From positions 1 to 64,000 of the forward strand of contig JAJZLP010000033.1 in NCBI GenBank assembly GCA_021803325.1: 64,000 nucleotides of DNA. Reading direction: 5' to 3'. Under the pieces are notes generated by a model. It was given only the letters and a program-made list of their open reading frames with translations. It did no database searches and had not been told where the DNA came from. This DNA is from Actinomycetes bacterium (lineage in GTDB: Bacteria > Actinomycetota > Acidimicrobiia > Acidimicrobiales > UBA8190). Positions 26,633-34,942 of the stretch are shown here, piece by piece; the stretch's first letter is position 1, and each line of letters begins with the position of its first letter. Both the position numbers and the translations under genes were made by a program.

Positions 26633-26740
26633 CGGGGTCCTCCGTTCGGTTCTTTTCGGATCTCGGGTCGGGTGGGTGCCGGTCGCCGGGTGCGGGGTGG
26701 CTGCCGGTCACGGCCGGACGATGGCGCTGTGGCCGGCATC

Positions 26741-26763
26741 GTATCTGACGGAACGTCAGATAC
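26741..26763. promoter_or_regulatory. 23-bp perfect palindrome, candidate TetR-type operator
   Basis: Two 10-bp arms, GTATCTGACG and its inverse CGTCAGATAC, are separated by GAA. It lies about 110 nt upstream of the CoA-transferase start (26632, minus) and about 80 nt upstream of the tRNA. The core TGACGGAACGTCA has the look of TetR-family operators of actinobacterial lipid-metabolism genes (inference). Confidence 0.7.
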
Positions 26764-26843
26764 GTGCAGTGCCGGCGATGAGGCGGCCTCGGCGTCTCGG
26801 GTACAGTGGATGCCCTGCACGTCGCACGCCGTCGTGTGGACCC

Positions 26844-26917
26844 GCGCTCGTAGCTCAACGGACTAGAGCATCTGACTACGGATCAGAAGGTTGGGGGTTC
26901 GAATCCCTCCGAGCGCG
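26844..26917 (+). tRNA. tRNA-Arg (anticodon ACG)
   Basis: A complete 74-nt cloverleaf can be drawn: acceptor GCGCTCG with CGAGCGC, D stem GCTC/GAGC, anticodon stem TCTGA/TCAGA with loop CTACGGA (anticodon ACG, reading CGN Arg codons after A34 to I34 editing), and a T arm with TTCGAAT loop. CCA is not encoded. A TACAGT box at 26802-26807 is a possible -10. The integrase gene's 3' end faces the tRNA about 390 nt away, the classical layout for integration into the 3' end of a tRNA gene. Confidence 0.97.
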
Positions 26918-27004
26918 CTGAATACGTCCAGGTCAGAGAGATGGTAGGCCTCCTTGGCGATCGCGGGTTCCTGGATTTGGCACGGTTTTGGAACGGAGGG
27001 TCGG

Positions 27005-27313
27005 GTGAGCGCAGCGCCGCGAGTGGTGGATCTGGAGCGGGAACGCACTCGGCGGCTCTCGTCCGAGATCGAGCGGGAGCTGCGCCTGACCGGCGTCAGG
27101 ACCCTGGTGGCGGCGATCGACGAGGTCGAGGACCTGGGCCGCTGGCGACGGGCGGCGGTGATGGCGGCGCACCGGATGGACCATCGGGCCAGGACGTACC
27201 TCTGGGGCAGAGAGGTGGCAGTCGAGCTGGACCTGCCGGTCAGCGAGGCTGAGGATCGACATGCGGCGGAGCTGGTGGCGAGCCTCCTGGGGCTGCACCG
27301 CCAGCGCGGCTAG
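27005..27313 (+). CDS. small helical protein between tRNA and integrase
   Basis: Encodes 102 aa from GTG 27005, which has GGAGGG close upstream. The product is Arg/Glu/Ala-rich and helical (VVDLERERTRRLSSEIEREL, ELDLPVSEAEDRHAAELVAS), with no membrane segment and no family I recognise. Its stop overlaps the convergent integrase stop by 4 nt. Its position immediately inside the element's attachment end suggests a role in integration/excision control or simply a passenger (inference). Confidence 0.5.
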   Translation: MSAAPRVVDLERERTRRLSSEIERELRLTGVRTLVAAIDEVEDLGRWRRAAVMAAHRMDHRARTYLWGREVAVELDLPVSEAEDRHAAELVASLLGLHRQRG

Positions 27314-28488
27314 CTCCGGCGACCCTTGGCGGCGTCGAAGACGAGCTTGGCAACCTTCTCTGCGGCAACCCGATCGAGTTGCTCGACGCTGTGCTGGTAG
27401 ACGTTCTGGGTGAGCGCGGTGCTCGAGTGCCCGAGCCGCGTGGAGGCGATCTTCACGTCCACGCCGACTCGCAGCATGGCGGTCGCGTGCCAGTGCCGCA
27501 GGTCGTGTAGGCGGAGAGGCGAGAGCTCGGCCTGGCGCACCTCCCGGCTGAAGCGCTTCGTGACGTACTCGGGGATAAGCGGCCGGCCGATCTCGTCGGT
27601 GAAGACGTTCCCTGCTCCTTGCCAGAACCCAGGAGCGCACGCGAGCTGTTCGGCGCCTTGGCGGCGCTCGTGCTCTCGAAGGACCGCCAGGGTCCCCTCG
27701 TCGAGGCTGATCCGCCGCTGCCCGGCGGTGGTCTTGGGGGTGGCGTCGGTGGCGACTCCGTGCACCATCACCCGGGCACGTCTGACGGTCAGGAAGCCTT
27801 GCTCGAAGTCGATGTCCTCCCAATGCAGGCCGCACAGCTCTCCTCGGCGCATGCCCGTGGTGATGGCGAGCACCCACAGTGGATAGAGGCGATCCTCGGT
27901 CGTAGATTCGAGGAAGCGGCCAAGCTGTTCAGGGGTCCACATCTCGTTCTTCGCAGGCGGCGTCGCGCGCGGAAGATCGTCTCGTGCGCCCTCGGCCGGG
28001 TTGCGGGCGAGGGCGCCTGCGCGCACGGCGTGGCTGAGAGCCATGGAGAGCACCCGGTGGGTGAGCGCGATGGTACGGGTGGAGCGGGGTTTGCCCGCCC
28101 TGCCGGTCTCTTTGGAGAAGGCCTCGAAGAACGCCACGACCTCGCGTGGGCCGAGGTTGCGCAGCCGGAGGTTGCCGAGCCGGGGGATGAGGTAGGTCTC
28201 GCAGACCCAGCGGTAGTTCGCCAGCGTGGTGGGCTTGAGCCCGCGCAGCTCTCGGGCGGGAAGCCACTGCTCGCGCAGGTAGTCGGCCAGGGTCACCCCG
28301 CCCCGGCCAGGGTCGACAGCCAGCCCGGCCTGGATGTCGAGCAGCGTCTTGGCTGCGGCGCGCTCGGCCTCGCGCCGGGACCGGTACGGACCGATGTGTC
28401 GCTGCCTGCGCCTGCCGGTGGCTGGGTCGGGGTCGATGTCGATCTTCGCCCGCCAACCCTTCGCCGACTGGTAGATATGACCTGGCAC
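27310..28488 (-). CDS. int: tyrosine recombinase (integrase) of the element
   Basis: Encodes 392 aa from GTG 28488, 11 nt after the stop of the excisionase-like gene. N-terminal Arg/Lys-rich arm-binding part (WRAKIDIDPDPATGRRRQRH), SAM-like core-binding domain (residues about 65-165), and catalytic domain with Arg214 (TGMRRGEL), Lys252, His328 and Arg331 (LHDLRHWHAT), His354 (LGHSS) and nucleophile Tyr364 (NVYQH). The complete catalytic set predicts an active enzyme. It would integrate and excise the element at tRNA-Arg(ACG). It is the last gene of the long minus-strand operon. Confidence 0.95.
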   Translation of the reverse strand: MPGHIYQSAKGWRAKIDIDPDPATGRRRQRHIGPYRSRREAERAAAKTLLDIQAGLAVDPGRGGVTLADYLREQWLPARELRGLKPTTLANYRWVCETYLIPRLGNLRLRNLGPREVVAFFEAFSKETGRAGKPRSTRTIALTHRVLSMALSHAVRAGALARNPAEGARDDLPRATPPAKNEMWTPEQLGRFLESTTEDRLYPLWVLAITTGMRRGELCGLHWEDIDFEQGFLTVRRARVMVHGVATDATPKTTAGQRRISLDEGTLAVLREHERRQGAEQLACAPGFWQGAGNVFTDEIGRPLIPEYVTKRFSREVRQAELSPLRLHDLRHWHATAMLRVGVDVKIASTRLGHSSTALTQNVYQHSVEQLDRVAAEKVAKLVFDAAKGRRS

Positions 28489-28499
28489 GGCTTCGAAGC

Positions 28500-28724
28500 C
28501 TACGCGGCGGGGTCGTAGCCGAGCAGCGCCCGCAGCTCGCTGCTCGGGATGCGAAGGGTCCGGCCGACGCGGATCACGTTGGTCGGCCACGCTCTTTCGT
28601 CCCCAGCCAGGCGGGCCTCGATAGCGCGATAGGCGGCGGACTTCGACACACCGAGCAAGGAGGCCGCCGCGGGGACCGTGATCGTGCCGGGGAGCGCCGC
28701 CGCAGGGGGCTCGTTCTGGCTCAT
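28500..28724 (-). CDS. xis: excisionase-like helix-turn-helix protein
   Basis: Encodes 74 aa; ATG 28724 overlaps the stop of the primase gene (ATGA). Sequence TVPAAASLLGVSKSAAYRAI at residues 16-35 is a MerR/excisionase-type winged helix, followed by an Arg-rich wing (IRVGRTLRIPSSELRALLGY). Small size, fold and position directly upstream of the integrase make it the probable recombination directionality factor. Expression is coupled to primase upstream and integrase downstream, as in actinomycete integrative elements. Confidence 0.85.
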   Translation of the reverse strand: MSQNEPPAAALPGTITVPAAASLLGVSKSAAYRAIEARLAGDERAWPTNVIRVGRTLRIPSSELRALLGYDPAA

Positions 28725-30061
28725 AGACCGATGACCTCCGTGGCTAGGACCGGGTCCGGCCCGGTCGGGGCGGCGGAGCGCTCGCGCCGGCTGGTCGCTT
28801 CCTCGACGTGGCGGGAGGCGAAGGTTCCAGCAGCGACTGGCATGGGTGTCTCGTGCCCCCCTCTGTGGGCTCTGCGCCGCACCCATGCAGATAGCCCCTC
28901 GTCTCCGCGTTCGGCCAGCCAGGAGGCGGGGTCGTGGTTGCCCGGCAGGATGGTCACGGTGACTATGCAACCTTGGTGCGCGGCGGCGAGCGAGTGGCGA
29001 TACGCGGAGTCTCGGCCCGCAGCGTCTCCGTCGAAGCCGAGCACCGGCGGTGCGGGATGGAGCCCCAGCACGTAGGCCAGCTGCACGGCGGACAGCTCCC
29101 GGCCGGACTGGGTGATCGGGCAGAACCGGCTTGCTTGGCCGGAGCGGATCGCGGCGACGGCGATGGCCATCGCGTCGAGGGTGCCCTCGACGACCACAAC
29201 CTGGCCTCGGTGCTCCGCCGGTGCTGGCAACGGTTGGTAGAGGTTGACGGACTTGTCGTAGGCGTGGGTGCGGGGCGGGTTCTTGTACTTGGCGAAGCGC
29301 CCCTGGTCGCCGACATTGCGCCCGATGAACCCGACGATCCGGCTCTGGTCGTCCCGGATGGGGATGAGCACACGCTGGCGGTAGAAGTCGCTGACCACGT
29401 GACCGCCTAGGCGGCGGTGCGCGAGCCCTGCGTCGACCAGCTCGTCGTCGCTGAAGCCCCTGGAGCGCAAGGCGCTCGCCAGTCCGTCCGCTTTGGCCGG
29501 GGTGTGGCCGGCCTCCGCTCGCCCGGTGCGGGCCTCCAGCACCCCGGCGTCGATCCCCCGTCCGTTGAGGTACTCCAGCCCACGCTGACGGAGCGGCGGG
29601 TAGCTGTAGTAGCCCCAGGCGGCCGCCAGGGCGGCATAGACCCGCTCCGGTGGCGTGCGGGTGAGGTCGGGAGCCTCAGCCGCCCACACGGAGCCCGTCG
29701 TACCCGCTGGAGCGGCCGGGACGGGTTGGGTCCGATCTCCGGCGTCAACGACCTTGCCCGACCAGGCGTTGGCGAGGGGGCAACCCGAGTCCAAGATGGC
29801 GATCGCCTCTCGCCAGTCGACGCCCTCGGCCTGTCGCACCCACTCCACCACGTCACCCTTTGCCCCGCAGCCGAAGCAGGAGAAGATCCCGTCGTCGAGG
29901 TGCAGGCGCAGAGAGGGGGTGCGGTCTGGGTGTCCGTGGGAGGGGAGCGGGCAGCGCACCGTCACCGACCCGCTGGTCCGATAGCACTCGATGCCCGTCC
30001 TCGCTGACACCTCGACCAGGGGGTGCCGGGCTCGGGCAGCCTCGATGGGAGACGGGTTCAC
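28721..30061 (-). CDS. DnaG-like primase with CHC2 zinc finger and TOPRIM domain
   Basis: Encodes 446 aa; GTG 30061 overlaps the preceding stop (GTGA). Zinc finger: Cys37, His42 or His44, Cys62 and Cys65 (CPLPSH, then FSCFGCGAKGDVVEW). A linker with a conserved primase core (RQRVLIPIRDDQSRIVGFIGR) follows, then TOPRIM with Glu in VVVVEGTLDAMAIA and Asp-Gly-Asp in LGFDGDAAGRDSAY. It should make RNA primers on the transferred single strand or in replication of the excised element. No helicase domain is fused; RepA-like and UvrD-like helicases are encoded elsewhere in the element. Confidence 0.9.
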   Translation of the reverse strand: MNPSPIEAARARHPLVEVSARTGIECYRTSGSVTVRCPLPSHGHPDRTPSLRLHLDDGIFSCFGCGAKGDVVEWVRQAEGVDWREAIAILDSGCPLANAWSGKVVDAGDRTQPVPAAPAGTTGSVWAAEAPDLTRTPPERVYAALAAAWGYYSYPPLRQRGLEYLNGRGIDAGVLEARTGRAEAGHTPAKADGLASALRSRGFSDDELVDAGLAHRRLGGHVVSDFYRQRVLIPIRDDQSRIVGFIGRNVGDQGRFAKYKNPPRTHAYDKSVNLYQPLPAPAEHRGQVVVVEGTLDAMAIAVAAIRSGQASRFCPITQSGRELSAVQLAYVLGLHPAPPVLGFDGDAAGRDSAYRHSLAAAHQGCIVTVTILPGNHDPASWLAERGDEGLSAWVRRRAHRGGHETPMPVAAGTFASRHVEEATSRRERSAAPTGPDPVLATEVIGL

Positions 30062-30375
30062 AGTCCCATCCCCATGGACTCGGCCGGTCCCTCGACGGGG
30101 GAAACCTCGATGTGGCGGCTCCCGTCGCGGTGCCACTGGCCGCGGGCGTCCGCATAGCCGACCACGACGGGCAGCCGGTCTGTGGCCTCGGCTGCGGTGT
30201 GGATGACCACGCCGGCACCGATGCGGGTTACTCCCAGGTCGGCCTCCTGAGCCAGCCCCTCGGCAGCGACTCGCCGTGCATAGGACGCGGGCAGCTCCAC
30301 GCCCGCCTCGGCGGCTGCGCGGCGGACGCCGGCCGCGACCCGCTCGATCTGATGGTGGCTTGTGTGGCGGCCCAT
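30058..30375 (-). CDS. small unknown protein of the element
   Basis: Encodes 105 aa. Start ATG 30375 overlaps the stop of the upstream gene, and its own stop overlaps the primase start, so it is firmly within the operon. The N-terminal half is helical (IERVAAGVRRAAAEAGVELP) and the C-terminal half looks like beta strands (VVIHTAAEATDRLPVVVGY). No family recognised and no cysteines. Confidence 0.7.
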   Translation of the reverse strand: MGRHTSHHQIERVAAGVRRAAAEAGVELPASYARRVAAEGLAQEADLGVTRIGAGVVIHTAAEATDRLPVVVGYADARGQWHRDGSRHIEVSPVEGPAESMGMGL

Positions 30376-30869
30376 CAGTAGGGGTTCTCGTTCGCTCGGG
30401 CCACGTCGGTCGACGCGGCGTCGTCCACAAGCTCCTCTACGTCAGCCGGCTCGGCGTCGCGCTGGTCGATCCACCACGACGCCGAGGTGACGTGTCGAGC
30501 TGGGGTCTCGATCCGGGCGGCGAACTGCTCGTCGGGCAGGCCGAGTGTCTCATACGCGGCGGCGAGGAGCTGGTAGCGCACCCGCCGGCCCCACTCGACT
30601 GCCTTGTCCGAGCCGTCGAGGACGGGCATGGCAGCGCGGGTCTCCCAGGTCTCGGTCTCGGACAGCTCGTGTGCTCGCCGCCCAGCAAGCGCCCCGGCGC
30701 GCTCTCGTCCGGCTTGCGCGTCACGGCTTGCTCGCCAGCACTCGGTGCAGTCCTTCGTCCCGAGCCAGCGTGCGTAGCCGGCCCGCTCGGATGCCCGCTT
30801 CGCGGACAGGTCGTGCTCCGCGCAGTGCCCACAGGCGTGCTCCACGTTCCAGGTGGTCTTGACCGGCAT
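30375..30869 (-). CDS. small protein with N-terminal zinc-finger-like cysteines
   Basis: Encodes 164 aa; ATG 30869 follows GGGAGG at 5 nt. The first 50 residues hold Cys13, Cys16 and a Cys-Thr-Glu-Cys pair near residue 41-44, a likely zinc ribbon; the rest is charged and helical with two Trp pairs. Function unknown. It is the first gene after the conserved leader at 30870-30936 and starts the coupled block that leads through the primase to the integrase. Confidence 0.7.
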   Translation of the reverse strand: MPVKTTWNVEHACGHCAEHDLSAKRASERAGYARWLGTKDCTECWRASRDAQAGRERAGALAGRRAHELSETETWETRAAMPVLDGSDKAVEWGRRVRYQLLAAAYETLGLPDEQFAARIETPARHVTSASWWIDQRDAEPADVEELVDDAASTDVARANENPY

Positions 30870-30936
30870 CGTTGCCTCCCTTCTGAGACCGCGACCTGCG
30901 GTCTCTGACAAGGAGGGCGGTGGTGGGGTCACCCAT
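30870..30936 (-). promoter_or_regulatory. conserved leader with mini-ORF start and hairpin (copy 1)
   Basis: On the minus strand this reads ATGGGTGACCCCACC at its start, then a 19-nt hairpin (plus 30886-30904: arms AGACCGC and GCGGTCT, loop GACCT), then the GGGAGG ribosome site of the 164-aa gene. The ATG opens a peptide Met-Gly-Asp-Pro-Thr-Thr-Ala-Leu-Leu-Val-Arg-Asp-Arg-Arg-Ser-Arg-Ser that runs out of frame across the gene start. Copy 2 (49779-49844) has nearly the same sequence, including the hairpin. Confidence 0.7.
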
Positions 30937-31444
30937 TGGGTGTTGCGGCAGCTTGGTCGATCTCGCGCCCTCTGCGCCGCTGGACATCGGCGCCCACGTG
31001 GCGGTCCCACTCCCCGGCCTCTACAGCGCGCAGGGGAACAGGCGGGTCCTGGTGGGCGGCGCCGCAGCCGGACTCGGCCGTCCAGGCCTTGAGCAACGAG
31101 GAGGTGTCGCGCAGCGCCCGGAGCCAATCGACCGGGGCGGTGGCGGGAGCAGTCTCGGAGAAGCTGGAGCGCTCGTGGTCCCGCAGTGCGGCGAGCGCCT
31201 CGACATGTTCGTTGTGGCGCCACCAGCAGCGGGGGATCACGTGGTGGTCGAGGTGGGCGAAGCGGGCTTGGAGGGCTTCGACCCAGTTTCGCAGCTCGTC
31301 CCACTCGGCCGCGGCGTCCGCGGCTGGGACTGCTGGCCAGTGCGTCGGTGCGGGGACATCGACGAAGTCGCCGACGTCGTAGGGGTCGCCGATGATCTGG
31401 CGCAGCTCGTCGAGCGGGTTGTGTGTGCCAGGTTCATCTTCCAT
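30929..31444 (-). CDS. DUF4913 family protein
   Basis: Encodes 171 aa. The central motif HHVIPRCWWRHNEHVEALAA, then LRDHE (residues about 70-95), is the DUF4913 signature found in actinobacterial plasmids and integrative elements; function unknown. The start overlaps the HNH gene's end by 11 nt. The last codons overlap the leader at 30936, so the leader's ATG lies inside this gene. Confidence 0.75.
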   Translation of the reverse strand: MEDEPGTHNPLDELRQIIGDPYDVGDFVDVPAPTHWPAVPAADAAAEWDELRNWVEALQARFAHLDHHVIPRCWWRHNEHVEALAALRDHERSSFSETAPATAPVDWLRALRDTSSLLKAWTAESGCGAAHQDPPVPLRAVEAGEWDRHVGADVQRRRGREIDQAAATPNG

Positions 31445-31832
31445 CGCCTACCCCCTCTCTGCTGGTCGCGTCCCGGCGGAGGCGGGCCACGATCACGTCG
31501 GTGGCGTGCTCCCGGCCGAGCCGGCGCCACGCCGGGGTGGACTCCAAGATGGCATGCAGCCGGTCGTGGCAGGCCCGGTCGAGGGGGATCAGGTCGCAGT
31601 CGCGCTCGGCGCCGAGGCGGTCGTAGTTGCGGTGGTGGAGGTCGCCGTGGGACAAGCTCCAGGGGCCTCCACAGGCCGCACAGCGGGGCTCGGCCCGGTG
31701 GGCGGCGACCCACGCGTCGCGCCATGCCTGCCTGCGGGACAGCCACTCACCACTGGCCATCCAAGACGCGTAGGCTGCACGGCGGCGCAGGCGGCGGTTC
31801 GACCATGCGAGGCCGGGGCGAGGGTCACGCAT
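31434..31832 (-). CDS. HNH endonuclease-like protein
   Basis: Encodes 132 aa. CAACGGPWSLSHGDLHHRNY and the following DLIPLDRACHDRLHAILE form an HNH-type zinc site (Cys-x2-Cys, then His-His-x-Asn and a downstream Cys-His). It starts eight nt inside the coupling-protein gene (ATGCGTGA). Its first residues, Met-Arg-Asp-Pro, match the recurrent leader peptide and the surrounding 15 nt equal those of the leader at 35012. A nuclease role in element maintenance or DNA processing is possible but unproven. Confidence 0.75.
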   Translation of the reverse strand: MRDPRPGLAWSNRRLRRRAAYASWMASGEWLSRRQAWRDAWVAAHRAEPRCAACGGPWSLSHGDLHHRNYDRLGAERDCDLIPLDRACHDRLHAILESTPAWRRLGREHATDVIVARLRRDATSREGVGDGR

Positions 31833-33603
31833 CGGCTGGGGCCGCCTTGTGCCACGTGACGTTCTCCCAAACGCTTCGCGCTGCGGTCAGCTCCGCGGCG
31901 TCGGGGCGTGCGGTCCAGGGGCGAAGCCTCATCATGATCGGCGGGGCGGAGCGCAACAGTGCCAGCCCGGTGCCGATGGGGAGCCGGCGTATCTCGGAAG
32001 GATCGAGGATCGGCCGGTACCGGGTCGAGGTCGACACCGAGCGACCCGCGCTGCCCGCCCCGACGGTCTCGGAGCGCTCGGTGACCTCACGCTCGCCGAT
32101 CAGCCGGGAGATGTCCGCCAGGTCGTCCGCGTTGGCCGATCCGCCGAGGACGACTTTGACGATCGCAGAGTCCCAGATCGCCCCGGCCGCCTCCCTGCCC
32201 CAGCGGTCCCTGGCCTGGGCCAGGCTCTGCAGCACCGCGAGGGTGGTGATCCCGGATCCTCCTCCTTCGGCCATGAGCGCAGGCAGGGAGGGGAGGGGGT
32301 AGTTGGCTGCCTCGTCGAGCACGAGCGCGAGCGGTGGGTCGAGGCGCTGGCCGACTGAGCGCGCTGCGAGGCGTCGTGCGGCGTCGATCAGGTCCTCGAT
32401 CAACGCCGCCACGAGACTCGCGGTGGCCGACGCGCCGGTTGCGGTGCCGATGAGGTAGACCGAGCCGCGCATCGCCAGGAACGCCAACGGGTCGAACTCG
32501 CCTCCCGGCTTCGGGCTGACTGCCGCGAGCACGGCAGGGTCGGCGAGTGGCGCGAAGGTGTTGGCGACCATCGCCCACACCGAGTCGCGGGTGCGGGGGT
32601 CAGCGGAGATGATCGCGTCGAGTGCCCGGTCCCATCCGGGTGTGGCCGAAGTATGGGAGGTGAGGATCGAGGTGGCCTCCTTCGCCGCGCCGGCGGCATG
32701 GCTCCAGCGGTACAGCTCCGCGGGAGCGCGCCCGTCGAGCGCGGCGGCGTGCAGCATGGCCCGGGTGGCCGACAGCGCCTGGGTCCGCCAGAAGTTGGCG
32801 TTCTCTACCCCCGCCCGTCCAGCATCCGCGACGAGCGCCTCGGCGCGGATCATCGCTATCTGGGGGTCCTCACAGCCGCGGACAAGCGACCAGGCCAAGA
32901 TGGGAAGGTCAGCGCTGTGCGCGAGCCGCTGGGGGTCGAAGACCATCACCGGGCCGTGTCTGGAGCGCGTCGCGAGGGTGACCGCAAGGTTGTCCGGGCG
33001 GGTCGAGGTGGTGACAAGCGCTCCCGGGGCGTCGAGGATCATTGGGATCACCAGGCTCATCCCCTTGCCCGAGCGGGGCGGCCCGAGCACCAGCATCGAG
33101 TCCTCCACCGATCCCCAGCACTCCACCCCCCGGCTGGCCCCGATGCGGTAGCCGACGTCGCAGGCGCGGGGACGCTCCAGGGAGGGACGAAGCGTTCTCG
33201 CTCGACGAAGCAGCGCCTTTCTGCCGGCCGCGCTGCGAACCTCGGCCTTGGTGGCGAGGCCGTCAGCTAAGAGGGGGTCGGGCGACTTGGTTTGCGTGGC
33301 CGTCGAGCGCAACAGCCGCCAGAACCCATAGGCGCCCGCTCCGGTGGCAATAACCACGAGGGCGCTGAGGGTCCAGTAGAGGAGCGCTGGACCGACAGGT
33401 TCACCCCAGGCGGCAGATGGGTGGCGGGCGTGGGCGAACGCGATGAAGCCGTCCAGGAGCTGGAGGTGCGGGACCCTGTGATCCGACACCCACGCCGAGG
33501 CCGCCGCTCCTGCCCAGAGGGCCGCTGCGAGACCAGCGGCGCCGAGGAGCACGCCGAGGGCCATGTCGGTGCCGGTGTTGCTGTGAGGTGGGCGGCTCAT
33601 CAT
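31825..33603 (-). CDS. VirD4/TraG-type coupling ATPase of the element
   Basis: Encodes 592 aa. Two transmembrane helices (residues about 15-36 and 72-94) precede the cytoplasmic ATPase. Walker A is GPPRSGKG at 174-181, preceded by the typical VLGP entry; Walker B is LALVLDEAANYPLPSLPALM; a sensor helix GITTLAVLQSLAQARDRWG follows. The protein should link the MOBF relaxase-DNA complex to the secretion channel. ATGA overlap with the upstream 88-aa gene and an 8-nt overlap with the HNH gene downstream. Confidence 0.92.
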   Translation of the reverse strand: MMSRPPHSNTGTDMALGVLLGAAGLAAALWAGAAASAWVSDHRVPHLQLLDGFIAFAHARHPSAAWGEPVGPALLYWTLSALVVIATGAGAYGFWRLLRSTATQTKSPDPLLADGLATKAEVRSAAGRKALLRRARTLRPSLERPRACDVGYRIGASRGVECWGSVEDSMLVLGPPRSGKGMSLVIPMILDAPGALVTTSTRPDNLAVTLATRSRHGPVMVFDPQRLAHSADLPILAWSLVRGCEDPQIAMIRAEALVADAGRAGVENANFWRTQALSATRAMLHAAALDGRAPAELYRWSHAAGAAKEATSILTSHTSATPGWDRALDAIISADPRTRDSVWAMVANTFAPLADPAVLAAVSPKPGGEFDPLAFLAMRGSVYLIGTATGASATASLVAALIEDLIDAARRLAARSVGQRLDPPLALVLDEAANYPLPSLPALMAEGGGSGITTLAVLQSLAQARDRWGREAAGAIWDSAIVKVVLGGSANADDLADISRLIGEREVTERSETVGAGSAGRSVSTSTRYRPILDPSEIRRLPIGTGLALLRSAPPIMMRLRPWTARPDAAELTAARSVWENVTWHKAAPADA

Positions 33604-33866
33604 GCCGCCTCGGGTCCCGGCTCAGGATCGAGGCGCCAATTGTCGGGGTCCACGGTGTCGGGGAGCACGGTGTAGCGCCAGCAGCGCTCCTCGAAGTGGC
33701 CGGCAGGCTCACCGCAGAACACGCAAGTCCCTCGCCGGCCGCCGTCGGGTCGCCCGCACGAGCCGACCTCTCCCCAGCGATCGGTGATGCGCACGACCAG
33801 GGCTTGGCGGGCGGGGGTGCAGCGCTCCCGGCTCTCCGCCGACCGCGCAGCGGTGTCGTCTCTCAC
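33600..33866 (-). CDS. small zinc-ribbon-like protein
   Basis: Encodes 88 aa from a GTG start at 33866. It has GTCVFCGEPAGHFEERCWRY at about residues 46-65 with Cys48, Cys51, His57 and Cys61, a plausible zinc site. Both ends overlap neighbours by 4 nt (ArdC-like upstream, VirD4 downstream), so it is a genuine operon member. No family recognised. Confidence 0.65.
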   Translation of the reverse strand: MRDDTAARSAESRERCTPARQALVVRITDRWGEVGSCGRPDGGRRGTCVFCGEPAGHFEERCWRYTVLPDTVDPDNWRLDPEPGPEAA

Positions 33867-34942
33867 AGCCCGACCCCCGCCGGCTCAGCCGTCGCCGGCT
33901 CGGTGGTCGTCGGGGACAGCCGGCCCTCTAATCCCACTCTGGCGGAGCGAGCGGCGGCGACCGCTGCATCGGCCCCCGGCGCTTTGCCGCCGGAGACGTG
34001 AGGGGCGGGGCTGGCATCGATGATCTGGCGCGCAGCCTTGGCGACCCGGCCCTGGGTGGCAACGACCGCCTTCGCTCCATCCTCGCCCGCCCAGGCGGCG
34101 ACGTACGGGAAGCTGTAGCCGTCGCTGGACATGCCATGGGTCGCGGCAACGACATAGGCGACCGACTCGGCCTCGACCTCCTTGGTCGCCCGGGGCAGGT
34201 ACTGCCCCGGCGGTCCGTCGTGAAGCAGAACGTGGGCGGCCTCATGCACCAAGGTCTTGACCATCGCCGCGTCGTCCATGTCGGCGCGGACGACTACGGT
34301 CCGCGAGACCCAGTTGGTCTGGCCGTTCGCGCCCCCGATCGCGCCCGCGCCGGGCACGGTGTCCACCTGAAAGCCGCGGTCTTCGATCAGCGCCAGCACC
34401 GTGGCCCCAAGGCCTGGCGGCGCCTCACCTTGGAGCAGTACCGGCCGGGGCGGCTCGGCCAGCTCGACACCGGTGGTCTGAGACACGTCGAAGACGTATT
34501 CGACTCTGAAGCCGGCGAGCACCTTGCGAGCTTCGACGTTCTCGTTCTCGGCCGGCGTCTCGGTCTTGGCGAGGGTGCGGGTATGTCCCCCGGGGTCGAC
34601 GGCGACCCGCCGGTCGTACCGGCAGGGGGCCAGGATCGCGTAACCATGCTGGCCCTTGTTCACGGCCCGGCCGAGCGCTCTCCAGGTGTTGAACCCGCCT
34701 ACGTACGTCGGCTCAGCGGAAGGGACCAATCCGTCCGCGAAGGCCCGGGCGTGTTGGCGGGCGACCAGCATCACATTGTTCGGGCTGTAGGCGTGCAACT
34801 TGGCCTGGAAGTCCAGGTAACGCTGCCAGTCCTCCCCTGAGCGCAGTGCTGCCACCTCCGCGGCCAACGTCTCTTGGGCAGCAGCAATCCTCGCTGCGCC
34901 ACGTTCCGCCGGCTCCTTCCTCGCGTCCTGACCACGTGGCAC
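33863..34942 (-). CDS. ardC: ArdC-like antirestriction protein with zinc peptidase domain
   Basis: Encodes 359 aa. GTG 34942 is preceded by GAGGAGG at 4 nt; the frame reaches 35008 but overlaps the leader. N-terminal ArdC single-strand DNA-binding-like domain (DWQRYLDFQAKLHAYSPNNV, TYVGGFNTWRALGRAVNKGQ, HGYAILAPC). The metallopeptidase motif HEAAH is near residue 233 (VKTLVHEAAHVLLH). ArdC proteins protect entering DNA against restriction of the recipient. Gene position within the transfer operon fits early expression in the recipient. Confidence 0.85.
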   Translation of the reverse strand: MPRGQDARKEPAERGAARIAAAQETLAAEVAALRSGEDWQRYLDFQAKLHAYSPNNVMLVARQHARAFADGLVPSAEPTYVGGFNTWRALGRAVNKGQHGYAILAPCRYDRRVAVDPGGHTRTLAKTETPAENENVEARKVLAGFRVEYVFDVSQTTGVELAEPPRPVLLQGEAPPGLGATVLALIEDRGFQVDTVPGAGAIGGANGQTNWVSRTVVVRADMDDAAMVKTLVHEAAHVLLHDGPPGQYLPRATKEVEAESVAYVVAATHGMSSDGYSFPYVAAWAGEDGAKAVVATQGRVAKAARQIIDASPAPHVSGGKAPGADAAVAAARSARVGLEGRLSPTTTEPATAEPAGVGL

